Assembly (NCBI RefSeq): GCF_012273655.1 | Contig: NZ_JAAWWP010000009.1 | Span: 124,001-188,000 of the forward strand | DNA: 64,000 bases | Direction: 5' to 3' | DNA from: Streptomyces physcomitrii | Lineage (GTDB): Bacteria; Actinomycetota; Actinomycetes; Streptomycetales; Streptomycetaceae | Shown here: positions 54,063 to 62,076 of the stretch, piece by piece | How the letters are laid out: each line of letters begins with the position of its first letter | Numbering within the stretch: the stretch's first letter is position 1 | Made by a program: the position numbers and the translations under genes | The notes under the pieces: generated by a model | Seen by the model: only the letters and a program-made list of their open reading frames with translations | Told to the model about the DNA's origin: nothing | Database searches by the model: none

Positions 54063-54091
54063 TTGACGCCCCCGGGCCGCCTCCCTAGGTT
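54063..54091 (+). promoter_or_regulatory. Promoter of the alginate-lyase-like gene
   Basis: TTGACG (54063-54068), a 17-nt spacer, TAGGTT (54086-54091). This is one of the best HrdB-type promoters in the window, with a leader of about 58 nt. Confidence 0.65.
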
Positions 54092-54155
54092 CACGAGCCA
54101 GCACGGTGTTCACCCATCAGATGCTGTTCCCCTACGAGAACGGATTGGCCCCCAC

Positions 54156-55394
54156 ATGCCAGGCGACCCCGTTTCCGCGCCCGCCCCCCGCCGTAATCGC
54201 CGCGTCCGCCGCCCCGCCTTCCTCGCCACCGCGGCCGCGCTGCTGCTCGCCCTCGCCGCCGGACTCCTCGGCCTGCCCGGCGCCCAGCGGGCCGAGGCCG
54301 CCCCCGCGGACTTCGCCCACCCCGGCGTCCTGGTCTCCAAGGGCCAGCTGGACCTCGCCCGCGAGAAGGTCGGCTCCGGCGCCCAGCCCTGGAAGTCCGC
54401 CTTCGACCAGATGATGGCGAGCAAGTACGCCTCGCTCTCCCGGACCGCCAAGCCCCGCGAGATCGTCGAGTGCGGCTCGTACTCGGATCCCAACTACGGC
54501 TGTACGGACGAGCGGGAGGACGCGATCGCCGCGTACACCCAGGCGCTCGCCTGGTACCTGACCCGCGACGAGCGGCACGCGCGGAAGGCCATCGAGCTGA
54601 TGGACGCCTGGTCCGCCACGATCAAGGACCACACCAACAGCAACGCCCCGCTGCAGACCGGCTGGGCCGGTTCGGTCTGGCCGCGGGCCGCCGAGATCAT
54701 CAAGTACACCTACACCGGTGACTGGGCGAACTCCGGGCGCTTCGCCACCATGCTGCGCGAGGTCTACCTGCCCAAGGTCATCAACGGCTCCAATTCCAAC
54801 GGGAACTGGGAGCTGACCATGACCGAGGCCGCCATCGGCATCGCCGTCTTCCTGGAGGACAAGGGCGCCTACGACAAGGCGATGGGCCTCTTCCGCACCC
54901 GTACCGCCGCCTATGTCTACCTGGAGTCCGACGGCGAGCTGCCGAAGACGGTGCCCAGCCAGCACCTCGACACCCGGGAGAAGATCGTCTCCTACTGGCA
55001 GGGGCAGGGCACCTTCGTCACCGGGCTCACCCAGGAGACCTGCCGCGACTTCGTCCACACCGGATACGGCATCTCCTCGATCGCGCATGTCGCCGAGACC
55101 AGCCGCATCCAGGGCGAGGACCTCTACGGCACCGACGTCGGCGAGCGGCTGCGCCAGGCCCTCGGCTTCCAGTCCCGGTACGAACTCGGCGAGGCGCCCC
55201 CCGGCTGGCTGTGCGGCGGGGGAGTCGAGCGCGGCCTCGGTCCCGTCACCGAGGTCGGCTACAACGCCCTGCACGGGCGGCTCGGCATCCCGATGACCAA
55301 CACCCAGCGGCTCACCGAGCAGAACCGCCCGGCCGGTTCCAACAACCTCTTCGTCGCCTGGGAGACCCTGACCCACGCGGAGAACACCGCCTGA
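54156..55394 (+). CDS. Secreted alginate-lyase-like polysaccharide lyase
   Basis: 412 aa. A signal peptide ends at about residue 48 ('LPGAQRAEAAPADF'). The rest is an alpha/alpha-toroid lyase: 'HPGVLVSKGQLDLAREKV', 'AWYLTRDERHARKAIELMDA', 'NSNGNWELTMTEAAIGIAVF' and 'QETCRDFVHTGYGISSIAHV', with 'TEVGYNALHGRLG' near the end. In classical PL5 enzymes the NNHxxW motif supplies the catalytic His. Here the aligned segment reads NSNGNW, so the mechanism or substrate may differ. It is monocistronic between a strong promoter and a 26-bp-stem terminator. Confidence 0.87.
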   Translation: MPGDPVSAPAPRRNRRVRRPAFLATAAALLLALAAGLLGLPGAQRAEAAPADFAHPGVLVSKGQLDLAREKVGSGAQPWKSAFDQMMASKYASLSRTAKPREIVECGSYSDPNYGCTDEREDAIAAYTQALAWYLTRDERHARKAIELMDAWSATIKDHTNSNAPLQTGWAGSVWPRAAEIIKYTYTGDWANSGRFATMLREVYLPKVINGSNSNGNWELTMTEAAIGIAVFLEDKGAYDKAMGLFRTRTAAYVYLESDGELPKTVPSQHLDTREKIVSYWQGQGTFVTGLTQETCRDFVHTGYGISSIAHVAETSRIQGEDLYGTDVGERLRQALGFQSRYELGEAPPGWLCGGGVERGLGPVTEVGYNALHGRLGIPMTNTQRLTEQNRPAGSNNLFVAWETLTHAENTA

Positions 55395-55397
55395 GCG

Positions 55398-55463
55398 GGG
55401 GCACGCGCGGGGGCCGGGGCCCGGCCGGCGATCGTCCGCCGGGCCCCGGCCCCCGCGCGTGCC
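55398..55463 (+). terminator. Very long GC-rich terminator stem
   Basis: Arms 55398-55423 and 55438-55463 are perfectly complementary over 26 bp, almost pure G+C, with a 14-nt loop. It begins 4 bp after the lyase stop. Confidence 0.85.
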
Positions 55464-55627
55464 CGGCCGTCGCGTACCCCCGCCCGGGCGCCCCCGCGAG
55501 GCCCATCAGAGTTGCGTCAAAGAGTCCCGCGCATCCCGCCCCTGCCGGTCTTTGTCCGGTTTGGCCGCTGTAACGTCGGCACCGTCCGCACACGGTTCGC
55601 GGTGGTCACGGGAAGACAATGGGGCCC

Positions 55628-58171
55628 ATGGGACGAGGCAAGCTCCGCATCTACCTCGGTGCGGCACCCGGTGTGGGCAAGACGTACGCGATGCTCTCCG
55701 AGGCGCACCGCAGGGTGGAGCGCGGCACCGACTGCGTGGTCGCCTACGCCGAGCCGCACGAGCGGCCGCGCACCGAGATCCTGCTGCACGGGCTCGAACA
55801 ACTGCCGCGCAGGGAGCTGTGCCACCGCGGCGCCGCCTTCACCGAGATGGACGTGGACGCGGCCCTCGAACGCCGCCCCGCCGTCGCCCTGGTCGACGAA
55901 CTCGCGCACACCAACGTCCCCGGCTCCCGCAACGCCAAGCGCTGGCAGGACGTCGAGGAACTCCTGGCCGCCGGGATCGACGTCGTCTCCACCGTGAACA
56001 TCCAGCACCTGGAGTCGCTCGGCGACGTCGTCGAGTCGATCACCGGGGTGCGCCAGCAGGAGACGGTGCCGGACGAGGTGGTCCGGCACGCCGACCAGAT
56101 CGAGCTCGTCGACATGTCGCCGCAGGCGCTGCGCCGCCGGATGGCGCACGGCAACATCTACCAGCCGGACCGGGTCGACGCCGCCCTCTCCAACTACTTC
56201 CGCCCCGGCAACCTCACCGCGCTGCGCGAGCTGGCCCTGCTCTGGGTCGCCGACCGGGTCGACGAATACCTCCAGCAGTACCGCGGCGAACACGACATCC
56301 GCTCCACCTGGCAGGCCCGCGAACGCATCGTCGTCGGCCTCACCGGCGGACCCGAGGGCCGCACCCTGATCCGCCGCGCCTCCCGGATGGCCGCCAAGGG
56401 CTCCGGCAGCGAGATCCTCGCCGTCTACATCGCCCGCAGCGACGGTCTCACCGCCGCCTCGCCGAAGGAACTCGCCGTCCAGCGCACCCTGGTGGAGGAC
56501 CTCGGCGGCACCTTCCACCACGTGATAGGCGACGACATCCCCTCCGCGCTCCTGGAGTTCGCCCGCGGGGTCAACGCCACCCAGATCGTCCTCGGCTCCA
56601 GCCGCCGCAAGGCCTGGCAGTACGTCTTCGGGCCCGGGGTCGGCATGACGGTGGCCCGCGACTCGGGGCCCGACCTCGACGTGCACATCGTCACCCACGA
56701 GGAGGCCGCCAAGGGCCGCGGGCTCCCGGTCACCCGGGGCGCCCGGCTCGGGCGCCCGCGCCTGATCGCCGGGTGGATCGTCGGCGTCGGCGGCCCCGCC
56801 CTGCTCGCCCTGCTGCTGCACGAGTTCGACTCCGACCTGGGCCTCGCCAACGACGTCCTGCTCTTCCTCAGCCTGACCGTGGCCGCCGCCCTGCTCGGCG
56901 GACTGCTGCCGGCCCTCGCCTCCGCGGCGGTCGGCTCCCTGCTCCTGAACTGGTACTTCACCCCGCCGGTACGCCGGATCACCATCGCCGACCCGAGCAA
57001 TATCGTCGCCCTCGTCGTCTTCATCGCGGTCGCGGTGGCGGTCGCCTCGGTGGTCGACCTCGCGGCCCGGCGCACCCACCAGGCCGCCCGGCTGCGCGCC
57101 GAGTCCGAGATCCTCTCCTTCCTCGCGGGCAGCGTGCTGCGCGGCGAGACCACCCTCGACGCCCTGCTCGAACGCGTACGGGAGACCTTCGCCATGGACT
57201 CGGTGGCCCTCCTGGAGCGCGAGAGCGACATCGCCCCCTGGACCAGCGCGGGCAGCGTCGGGCCCAACCCCTGCGTCCGCCCCGAGGACGCCGATGTGGA
57301 CATGCCGGTACGCGACACCATGGCGCTCGCCCTGTCCGGCCGGGTACTGCCCGCCGAGGACCGCCGGGTGCTCGCCGCCTTCGCCGCCCAGGCCGCGGTC
57401 GTCCTGGACCGCCAGCGCCTGCAGTCCGAGGCCGAGCAGGCCCGCGCCCTCGCCGAGGGCAACCGGATCCGCACCGCGCTGCTCGCCGCGGTCAGCCACG
57501 ACCTGCGCACCCCGCTCTCCGCGATCAAGGCCGCGGTCAGCTCGCTGCGCTCGGACGACATCGCCTGGTCCGAGCAGGACCAGGCCGACCTGCTCGAAGG
57601 CATCGAGGACGGCGCGGACCGCCTGGACCACCTGGTCGGCAACCTGCTCGACATGTCCCGGCTGCAGACCGGCACGGTCACCCCGCTGATCCGCGAGATC
57701 GACCTCGACGAGGTGGTGCCGATGGCGCTCGGCGGCGTACCCGAGGGCAGCGTCGCCCTGGACATCCCCGAGTCGCTGCCGATGGTCGCGGTCGACCCCG
57801 GGCTCCTGGAACGGGCGGTGGCCAACGTGGTCGAGAACGCGGTGAAGTACAGCACCGGCGCCTCCCGGGTCCTGGTCGCCGCCAGCGCGCTCGGGGACCG
57901 GGTGGAACTGCGGGTCGTGGACCGGGGCCCCGGTGTCCCCGAGGAGGCCAAGGACCGCATCTTCGAGCCCTTCCAGCGGCACGGCGACGCCCCCCGGGGC
58001 GCGGGCGTCGGCCTCGGCCTCGCGGTCGCCCGGGGCTTCGCCGAGGCGATGGGCGGCACCCTCGCCGCCGAGGACACCCCCGGCGGCGGGCTCACCATGG
58101 TGCTGACCCTGCGCGCCCCCGCACCGCGGCCCCCCGCCGCGGCCGAACCCTCCGGACGGGCGGCCCGGTGA
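55628..58171 (+). CDS. kdpD: Osmosensitive potassium-channel sensor kinase KdpD
   Basis: 847 aa. The N-terminal KdpD domain has Walker A 'GAAPGVGKTYAMLSEAHRR' and 'VDELAHTNVPGSRNAKRW'. A universal-stress-like domain follows (about 225-350). Four transmembrane helices lie at about 380-480 (DUF4118), then GAF, HisKA 'AAVSHDLRTPLSAIKAAVSS' and HATPase 'NVVENAVKYSTGAS'. It senses K+ limitation or osmotic stress and phosphorylates KdpE. GACAAT ends 7 nt before ATG 55628, favouring that start over the ATG at 55619. No kdpFABC genes are nearby. Confidence 0.94.
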   Translation: MGRGKLRIYLGAAPGVGKTYAMLSEAHRRVERGTDCVVAYAEPHERPRTEILLHGLEQLPRRELCHRGAAFTEMDVDAALERRPAVALVDELAHTNVPGSRNAKRWQDVEELLAAGIDVVSTVNIQHLESLGDVVESITGVRQQETVPDEVVRHADQIELVDMSPQALRRRMAHGNIYQPDRVDAALSNYFRPGNLTALRELALLWVADRVDEYLQQYRGEHDIRSTWQARERIVVGLTGGPEGRTLIRRASRMAAKGSGSEILAVYIARSDGLTAASPKELAVQRTLVEDLGGTFHHVIGDDIPSALLEFARGVNATQIVLGSSRRKAWQYVFGPGVGMTVARDSGPDLDVHIVTHEEAAKGRGLPVTRGARLGRPRLIAGWIVGVGGPALLALLLHEFDSDLGLANDVLLFLSLTVAAALLGGLLPALASAAVGSLLLNWYFTPPVRRITIADPSNIVALVVFIAVAVAVASVVDLAARRTHQAARLRAESEILSFLAGSVLRGETTLDALLERVRETFAMDSVALLERESDIAPWTSAGSVGPNPCVRPEDADVDMPVRDTMALALSGRVLPAEDRRVLAAFAAQAAVVLDRQRLQSEAEQARALAEGNRIRTALLAAVSHDLRTPLSAIKAAVSSLRSDDIAWSEQDQADLLEGIEDGADRLDHLVGNLLDMSRLQTGTVTPLIREIDLDEVVPMALGGVPEGSVALDIPESLPMVAVDPGLLERAVANVVENAVKYSTGASRVLVAASALGDRVELRVVDRGPGVPEEAKDRIFEPFQRHGDAPRGAGVGLGLAVARGFAEAMGGTLAAEDTPGGGLTMVLTLRAPAPRPPAAAEPSGRAAR

Positions 58172-58235
58172 GCGTCCGCCCCGGCACCGGGACCGGCCGC
58201 CCGGCCGCCGCCGGATCACCGCAGGAGGTCACCCC

Positions 58236-58985
58236 GTGACCACGGAAACAGAAAGGCGGGCGCAGATGCCGAAGCCCTCCACCGGTACGGGAGCCACCGC
58301 GGGCACGCGGGTGCTCGTGGTCGACGACGAGCCCCAGATCGTCCGGGCCCTGGTGATCAACCTCCGCGCCCGCGGCTACGAGGTCGACGCGGCCGCCGAC
58401 GGCGCCGAGGCGCTGCGGCTCGCCGCCGCCCGCCACCCGGACGTCGTCGTCCTCGACCTCGGCCTGCCCGACATGGACGGCGTCGAGGTCATCCGCGGCC
58501 TGCGCGGCTGGACCCGGGTGCCGGTCCTGGTCCTCTCCGCCCGGCACAGCTCCGACGAGAAGGTCGAGGCCCTGGACGCGGGCGCCGACGACTACGTCAC
58601 CAAGCCCTTCGGCATGGACGAACTCCTGGCCCGGCTGCGCGCCGCTGTCCGCCGGGCGGAGCCCACCGGCACCGGCGAGGAGCCGGTCACCGTCACCGCG
58701 CAGACCTTCACCGTCGACCTGGCCGCCAAGAAGGTCAACCGGGACGGCCGCGACGTACGCCTGACCCCGACCGAGTGGCACCTCCTGGAGGTCCTGGTCC
58801 GCAACTCCGGCCGCCTGGTCAGCCAGAAGCAGCTGCTCCAGGAGGTCTGGGGCCCCTCGTACGGCACCGAGACCAACTATCTGCGGGTCTACATGGCCCA
58901 GCTGCGCCGCAAGCTGGAGGCCGACCCCGCGCACCCGCGGCACTTCGTCACCGAGCCGGGCATGGGCTACCGCTTCGACGCCTGA
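58236..58985 (+). CDS. kdpE: Response regulator KdpE (OmpR family)
   Basis: 249 aa. An N-terminal extension of about 25 residues precedes the receiver: 'VLVVDDEPQIVRALVINLRA', phospho-Asp in 'DVVVLDLGLPDMDGVEV', Lys in 'GADDYVTKPFGMDELLAR'. The winged helix has 'LTPTEWHLLEVLVRNSGRLV' and 'NYLRVYMAQLRRKLE'. GTG start with AGGAGG 7 nt upstream; ATG 58266 is a possible internal start. It lies 64 bp after kdpD. Its usual target, kdpFABC, is not in this window. Confidence 0.94.
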   Translation: MTTETERRAQMPKPSTGTGATAGTRVLVVDDEPQIVRALVINLRARGYEVDAAADGAEALRLAAARHPDVVVLDLGLPDMDGVEVIRGLRGWTRVPVLVLSARHSSDEKVEALDAGADDYVTKPFGMDELLARLRAAVRRAEPTGTGEEPVTVTAQTFTVDLAAKKVNRDGRDVRLTPTEWHLLEVLVRNSGRLVSQKQLLQEVWGPSYGTETNYLRVYMAQLRRKLEADPAHPRHFVTEPGMGYRFDA

Positions 58986-59084
58986 GGCGCGGCCGGCGGT
59001 GCGCGGTCCACCGGCCCCAGGAGCCCGGGTGCGAGAAGCGGCACAGTAGCGCGCACCCGCTCACTTGAGTCCGGCCCGCGCGGG

Positions 59085-59097
59085 TACGCTTCCCCTT
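59085..59097 (+). promoter_or_regulatory. Leaderless-type -10 of the OB-fold gene
   Basis: TACGCT (59085-59090) followed by 7 nt and the ATG. No Shine-Dalgarno is present. A weak TTGAGT occurs 14 bp upstream, too close for a standard -35. Confidence 0.5.
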
Positions 59098-59508
59098 ATG
59101 AGTGCCTCTTCGCGTCCCGCCAGGCCGGGTGGCCGGTTCCGGCGCATGCTCGACCGGTTCGCGGACATCTCCGCGTCCCAGGAGGACCTGGAGTCCGAGG
59201 AACTGCGCGAGGACGCCGCCGAGACCGCCGGCTGCACCCGGATCAACGACTGCCGGGACCGTCAGATCGTCACCGTGACTGGTACCTTGCGCACGGTGAC
59301 CCTGCGGCCGCGGGCCGGAGTCCCGGCTCTGGAGGCGGAACTCTTCGACGGTTCGGCCGCGCTGGACGTGGTCTGGCTGGGCAGGCGCTCGATCGTCGGT
59401 ATCGAACCCGGGCGCAAGCTGATCGCCTCCGGCCGTGTCTCGCTGAGCCACGGCCGCCGGGTGCTGTTCAACCCCAAGTACGAACTCAGACCGCTCGGAC
59501 GGGAGTAG
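59098..59508 (+). CDS. OB-fold nucleic-acid-binding protein
   Basis: 136 aa. A basic N-terminus and acidic helix precede an OB-fold: 'INDCRDRQIVTVTGTLRTVT', 'LEAELFDGSAALDVVWLGRR' and 'GRKLIASGRVSLSHGRRVLF'. It resembles the RecG/tRNA anti-codon-like OB domain. The conserved actinobacterial neighbour order OB-fold, DUF3159, TrkA pair is seen here. It would bind DNA or RNA; the specific role is unknown. The next gene begins 3 bp after its stop. Confidence 0.88.
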   Translation: MSASSRPARPGGRFRRMLDRFADISASQEDLESEELREDAAETAGCTRINDCRDRQIVTVTGTLRTVTLRPRAGVPALEAELFDGSAALDVVWLGRRSIVGIEPGRKLIASGRVSLSHGRRVLFNPKYELRPLGRE

Positions 59509-59511
59509 CCC

Positions 59512-60336
59512 TTGACGTCCCTCGACAAGCCGACCGCACAACGGGAGCCGCACGAAGGCGGGCCCGCCGGTGAGGACGACTCCAGGGCCGTGACCGAGGC
59601 CGCCCTCTTCGAGGCCTTCGGCGGCCTGCGCGGCATGGTGGAGACCGTCCTTCCCGGCCTGCTCTTCGTGACGATCTACACCGTCAACAAGGACCTGCAC
59701 AGCTCCGCCATCGCGGCGCTCGCGGTCTCGCTGCTCTTGGTGGCGGTCCGCCTGGTGCGCCGGGACACCGTCAAGCACGCCTTCAGCGGCGTCTTCGGGG
59801 TCGCCTTCGGCGTGGTCTTCGCGATGATGACCGGCAACGCCAAGGACTTCTACCTGCCGGGCATGCTGTACACCCTGGGCCTGGCCGTCGCGTACCTCGT
59901 CACCACGCTCGCCGGGGTCCCGCTGATCGGCCTGATCCTCGGCCCGGTGTTCAAGGAGAACCTCTCCTGGCGCACCCGCAACCCCGGCCGCAAGACCGCG
60001 TACGCGAAGGCCAGTTGGGCCTGGGGACTGATCCTGCTCGCCAAGTGCGCGATCCTCTTCCCGCTGTACTGGTGGGCCGACACCACCCAGCTCGGCTGGG
60101 TCCTGGTGGCCCTGAAGATCCCGCCCTTCCTGCTGGCGGTCTACCTCACCTGGCTCTTCCTCGCCAAGGCCCCGCCGCCGATCGACGTCTTCGCCGAGAT
60201 GGAGGCCGAGGAGGCCGCCGAGAAGGCGGAGAAGGAGCGCCGCGCGGCCGAGGCCGCCGGGGAGGGCGCCGCCGGACAGGACGCTGCCGCCGGGCCCGCG
60301 GAGAGCACCGGCGCACGCCACCGCCGCGACACCTGA
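59512..60336 (+). CDS. DUF3159 membrane protein
   Basis: 274 aa. About six hydrophobic helices between residues 40 and 225 ('GMVETVLPGLLFVTIYTVNK', 'AFSGVFGVAFGVVFAMMTGN', 'AYLVTTLAGVPLIGLILGPV') precede a charged Glu/Ala-rich cytoplasmic tail. DUF3159 proteins lie next to RCK/TrkA genes in actinobacteria and may be related to ion transport, though this is unproven. The start is TTG, chosen because GGGAG is well placed and the next Met is inside the first helix. A terminator follows. Confidence 0.87.
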   Translation: MTSLDKPTAQREPHEGGPAGEDDSRAVTEAALFEAFGGLRGMVETVLPGLLFVTIYTVNKDLHSSAIAALAVSLLLVAVRLVRRDTVKHAFSGVFGVAFGVVFAMMTGNAKDFYLPGMLYTLGLAVAYLVTTLAGVPLIGLILGPVFKENLSWRTRNPGRKTAYAKASWAWGLILLAKCAILFPLYWWADTTQLGWVLVALKIPPFLLAVYLTWLFLAKAPPPIDVFAEMEAEEAAEKAEKERRAAEAAGEGAAGQDAAAGPAESTGARHRRDT

Positions 60337-60378
60337 GGCGGCGGTCCCGGCCCGCCCGGACACGTACAGACGCAAGAG

Positions 60379-60410
60379 AGCGGGGCACCCCACACCCGGG
60401 GTGCCCCGCT
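60379..60410. terminator. Bidirectional terminator between DUF3159 and trkA genes
   Basis: A 13-bp perfect stem (60379-60391 with 60398-60410) followed by TTT. It lies between convergent genes. Confidence 0.85.
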
Positions 60411-60434
60411 TTCCGTACGGGCCGGCCGTACGGC

Positions 60435-61112
60435 TCAGCTCTCCACGTCCTCCCGGCGCACCGAGAGCAGGTCCTCCAGCTGCTCCTCGCGGGCCTGCGC
60501 GGCCACGAAGAGGAGTTCGTCGCCCTCCTCCAGGGAGTCCTCGGGGGAGGGGGCGAGCACCCGGTTCCCGCGGATGATGGTGACCAGCGAGGTGTCCTCG
60601 GGCCACTGGACCTCGCCGACCCGGGTGCCCGCGATCGCGGACTGCGGCGGCAGCGTCAGCTCGACCAGGTTGGCGTCCCCGTGGCTGAAGCGCAGCAGCC
60701 GCACCAGGTCGCCGACGCTGACCGCCTCCTCCACGAGGGCGGACATCAGGCGCGGGGTGGAGACCGCGACGTCCACGCCCCAGGACTCGTTGAACAGCCA
60801 CTCGTTCTTCGGGTTGTTCACCCGGGCCACCACCCGCGGCACCCCGTACTCCGTCTTCGCCAGCAGCGAGACGACCAGGTTGACCTTGTCGTCGCCGGTC
60901 GCGGCGATCACGACGTTGCAGCGCTGCAGCGCGGCCTCGTCGAGGGAGGTGATCTCGCAGGCGTCGGCGAGCAGCCACTCCGCCTGCGGTACGCGCTCGA
61001 CCGAGATCGCGGTCGGCGCCTTGTCGATGAGCAGGACCTCGTGGCCGTTCTCAAGCAGCTCGCCCGCGATGGAACGGCCCACCGCCCCGGCTCCGGCAAT
61101 GGCGACCCTCAT
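60435..61112 (-). CDS. TrkA-type RCK potassium-uptake regulator (second gene of pair)
   Basis: 225 aa. A Rossmann RCK_N domain ('MRVAIAGAGAVGRSIAGELL', 'VVIAATGDDKVNLVVSLLAK') and an RCK_C domain ('LVELTLPPQSAIAGTRVGEV', 'LEEGDELLFVAA'). These proteins bind NAD(H) and gate a membrane K+ channel. The start overlaps the stop of the upstream RCK gene (TGATG), so the pair is a CeoB/CeoC-like operon. RCK_C domains in several bacteria bind c-di-AMP. No TrkH/KtrB-type channel is visible here. Confidence 0.9.
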   Translation of the reverse strand: MRVAIAGAGAVGRSIAGELLENGHEVLLIDKAPTAISVERVPQAEWLLADACEITSLDEAALQRCNVVIAATGDDKVNLVVSLLAKTEYGVPRVVARVNNPKNEWLFNESWGVDVAVSTPRLMSALVEEAVSVGDLVRLLRFSHGDANLVELTLPPQSAIAGTRVGEVQWPEDTSLVTIIRGNRVLAPSPEDSLEEGDELLFVAAQAREEQLEDLLSVRREDVES

Positions 61113-61780
61113 CAGTGACCGCCCTCCTCGGGGCCCTCGGCGAAGGCCGCCTCGACCTTCTCGACATCGTCCGTACGCATCATCACGTGCACCAGGTCGC
61201 CCTCCTGCAGCACCGTCTGGGAGGTCGGCAGGACCGCCTCGCCGAGCCGGGTGAGGAAGGCCACCCGTACCCCCGTCTCCTCCTGGAGGCGGCTGATCCG
61301 CTGGCCCACCCAGGAGTCGTCCGCGTGCACCTCGGCGAGCTGTACGCCGCCGGTCGGGTCCCGCCACAGCGGCTCGGCGCCCGAGGGCAGCAGGCGGCGC
61401 AGCATCTGGTCGGCGGTCCACCGCACGGTCGCCACGGTCGGGATGCCGAGGCGCTGGTAGACCTCGGCGCGGCGGGGGTCGTAGATGCGGGCCGCGACGT
61501 TCTCCACACCGAACATCTCGCGGGCCACGCGGGCGGCGATGATGTTGGAGTTGTCGCCGCTGGAGACCGCGGCGAAGGCGCCGGCCTCCTCGATGCCCGC
61601 CTCCCGCAGGGTGTCCTGGTCGAAGCCGACACCGGTGACCCGGCGCCCGCCGAAACCGGCACCGAGGCGCCGGAAGGCGGTCGGGTCCTGGTCGACCACC
61701 GCGACCGTGTGCCCTTGCTGTTCCAGGGTCTGCGCGAGGGCGGAGCCCACCCGGCCGCAACCCATGATGACGATGTGCAC
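61112..61780 (-). CDS. TrkA-type RCK potassium-uptake regulator (first gene of pair)
   Basis: 222 aa. RCK_N has 'HIVIMGCGRVGSALAQTLEQ', 'VVDQDPTAFRRLG' and 'AVSSGDNSNIIAARVA'. RCK_C has 'VQLAEVHADDSWVGQRISRL' and 'VLQEGDLVHVMMR'. It is similar in layout to the following gene but clearly diverged, so this is an old duplication rather than a recent one. GTG start. Divergent from the KimA-like permease gene across 296 bp, an arrangement I recall from mycobacteria as well. Confidence 0.9.
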   Translation of the reverse strand: MHIVIMGCGRVGSALAQTLEQQGHTVAVVDQDPTAFRRLGAGFGGRRVTGVGFDQDTLREAGIEEAGAFAAVSSGDNSNIIAARVAREMFGVENVAARIYDPRRAEVYQRLGIPTVATVRWTADQMLRRLLPSGAEPLWRDPTGGVQLAEVHADDSWVGQRISRLQEETGVRVAFLTRLGEAVLPTSQTVLQEGDLVHVMMRTDDVEKVEAAFAEGPEEGGH

Positions 61781-62063
61781 CTACCTGTACCCCGTCCTGG
61801 TCGCGCCGTTGACCTGCGAATACACCCTGCTCACACTTCTTTCCCGGTCCGAGCGGCTACAGCGGGCCACGGACTCGTGCCGGTGCCCCGCAGCCGAGCT
61901 TATGCCGCGGGCCGCACACCGCCGCCCTCCCCGTACCGTACGGCCGGGCGGGGCCCCTGGGGGAGGCGGGGCGCAAGGTGTGGGGGCTGGCCACTTCCTG
62001 ACGGTCAGGTGGCTGCCCGGGTCGCGGGCAGGTGGCGGATAGGCAGGGCCTCTGCCCAACGCA

Positions 62064-62076
62064 TACGATCCTCTGC
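62064..62076 (+). promoter_or_regulatory. Leaderless-type -10 of the KimA-like gene
   Basis: TACGAT (62064-62069) with 7 nt to the GTG. Just upstream, GGCAG-GGCCT-CTGCC (62042-62056) is a short inverted repeat in the -35 to -10 region and could be an operator. No ydaO riboswitch precedes this gene. Confidence 0.45.

Noticed and set aside
61781..62076. ydaO riboswitch upstream of the KimA-like gene, as in Bacillus
   Set aside because: None of the conserved blocks (GGGGTGAAT, CGAACCC, CTAACC) is present, and the gene appears to be leaderless.
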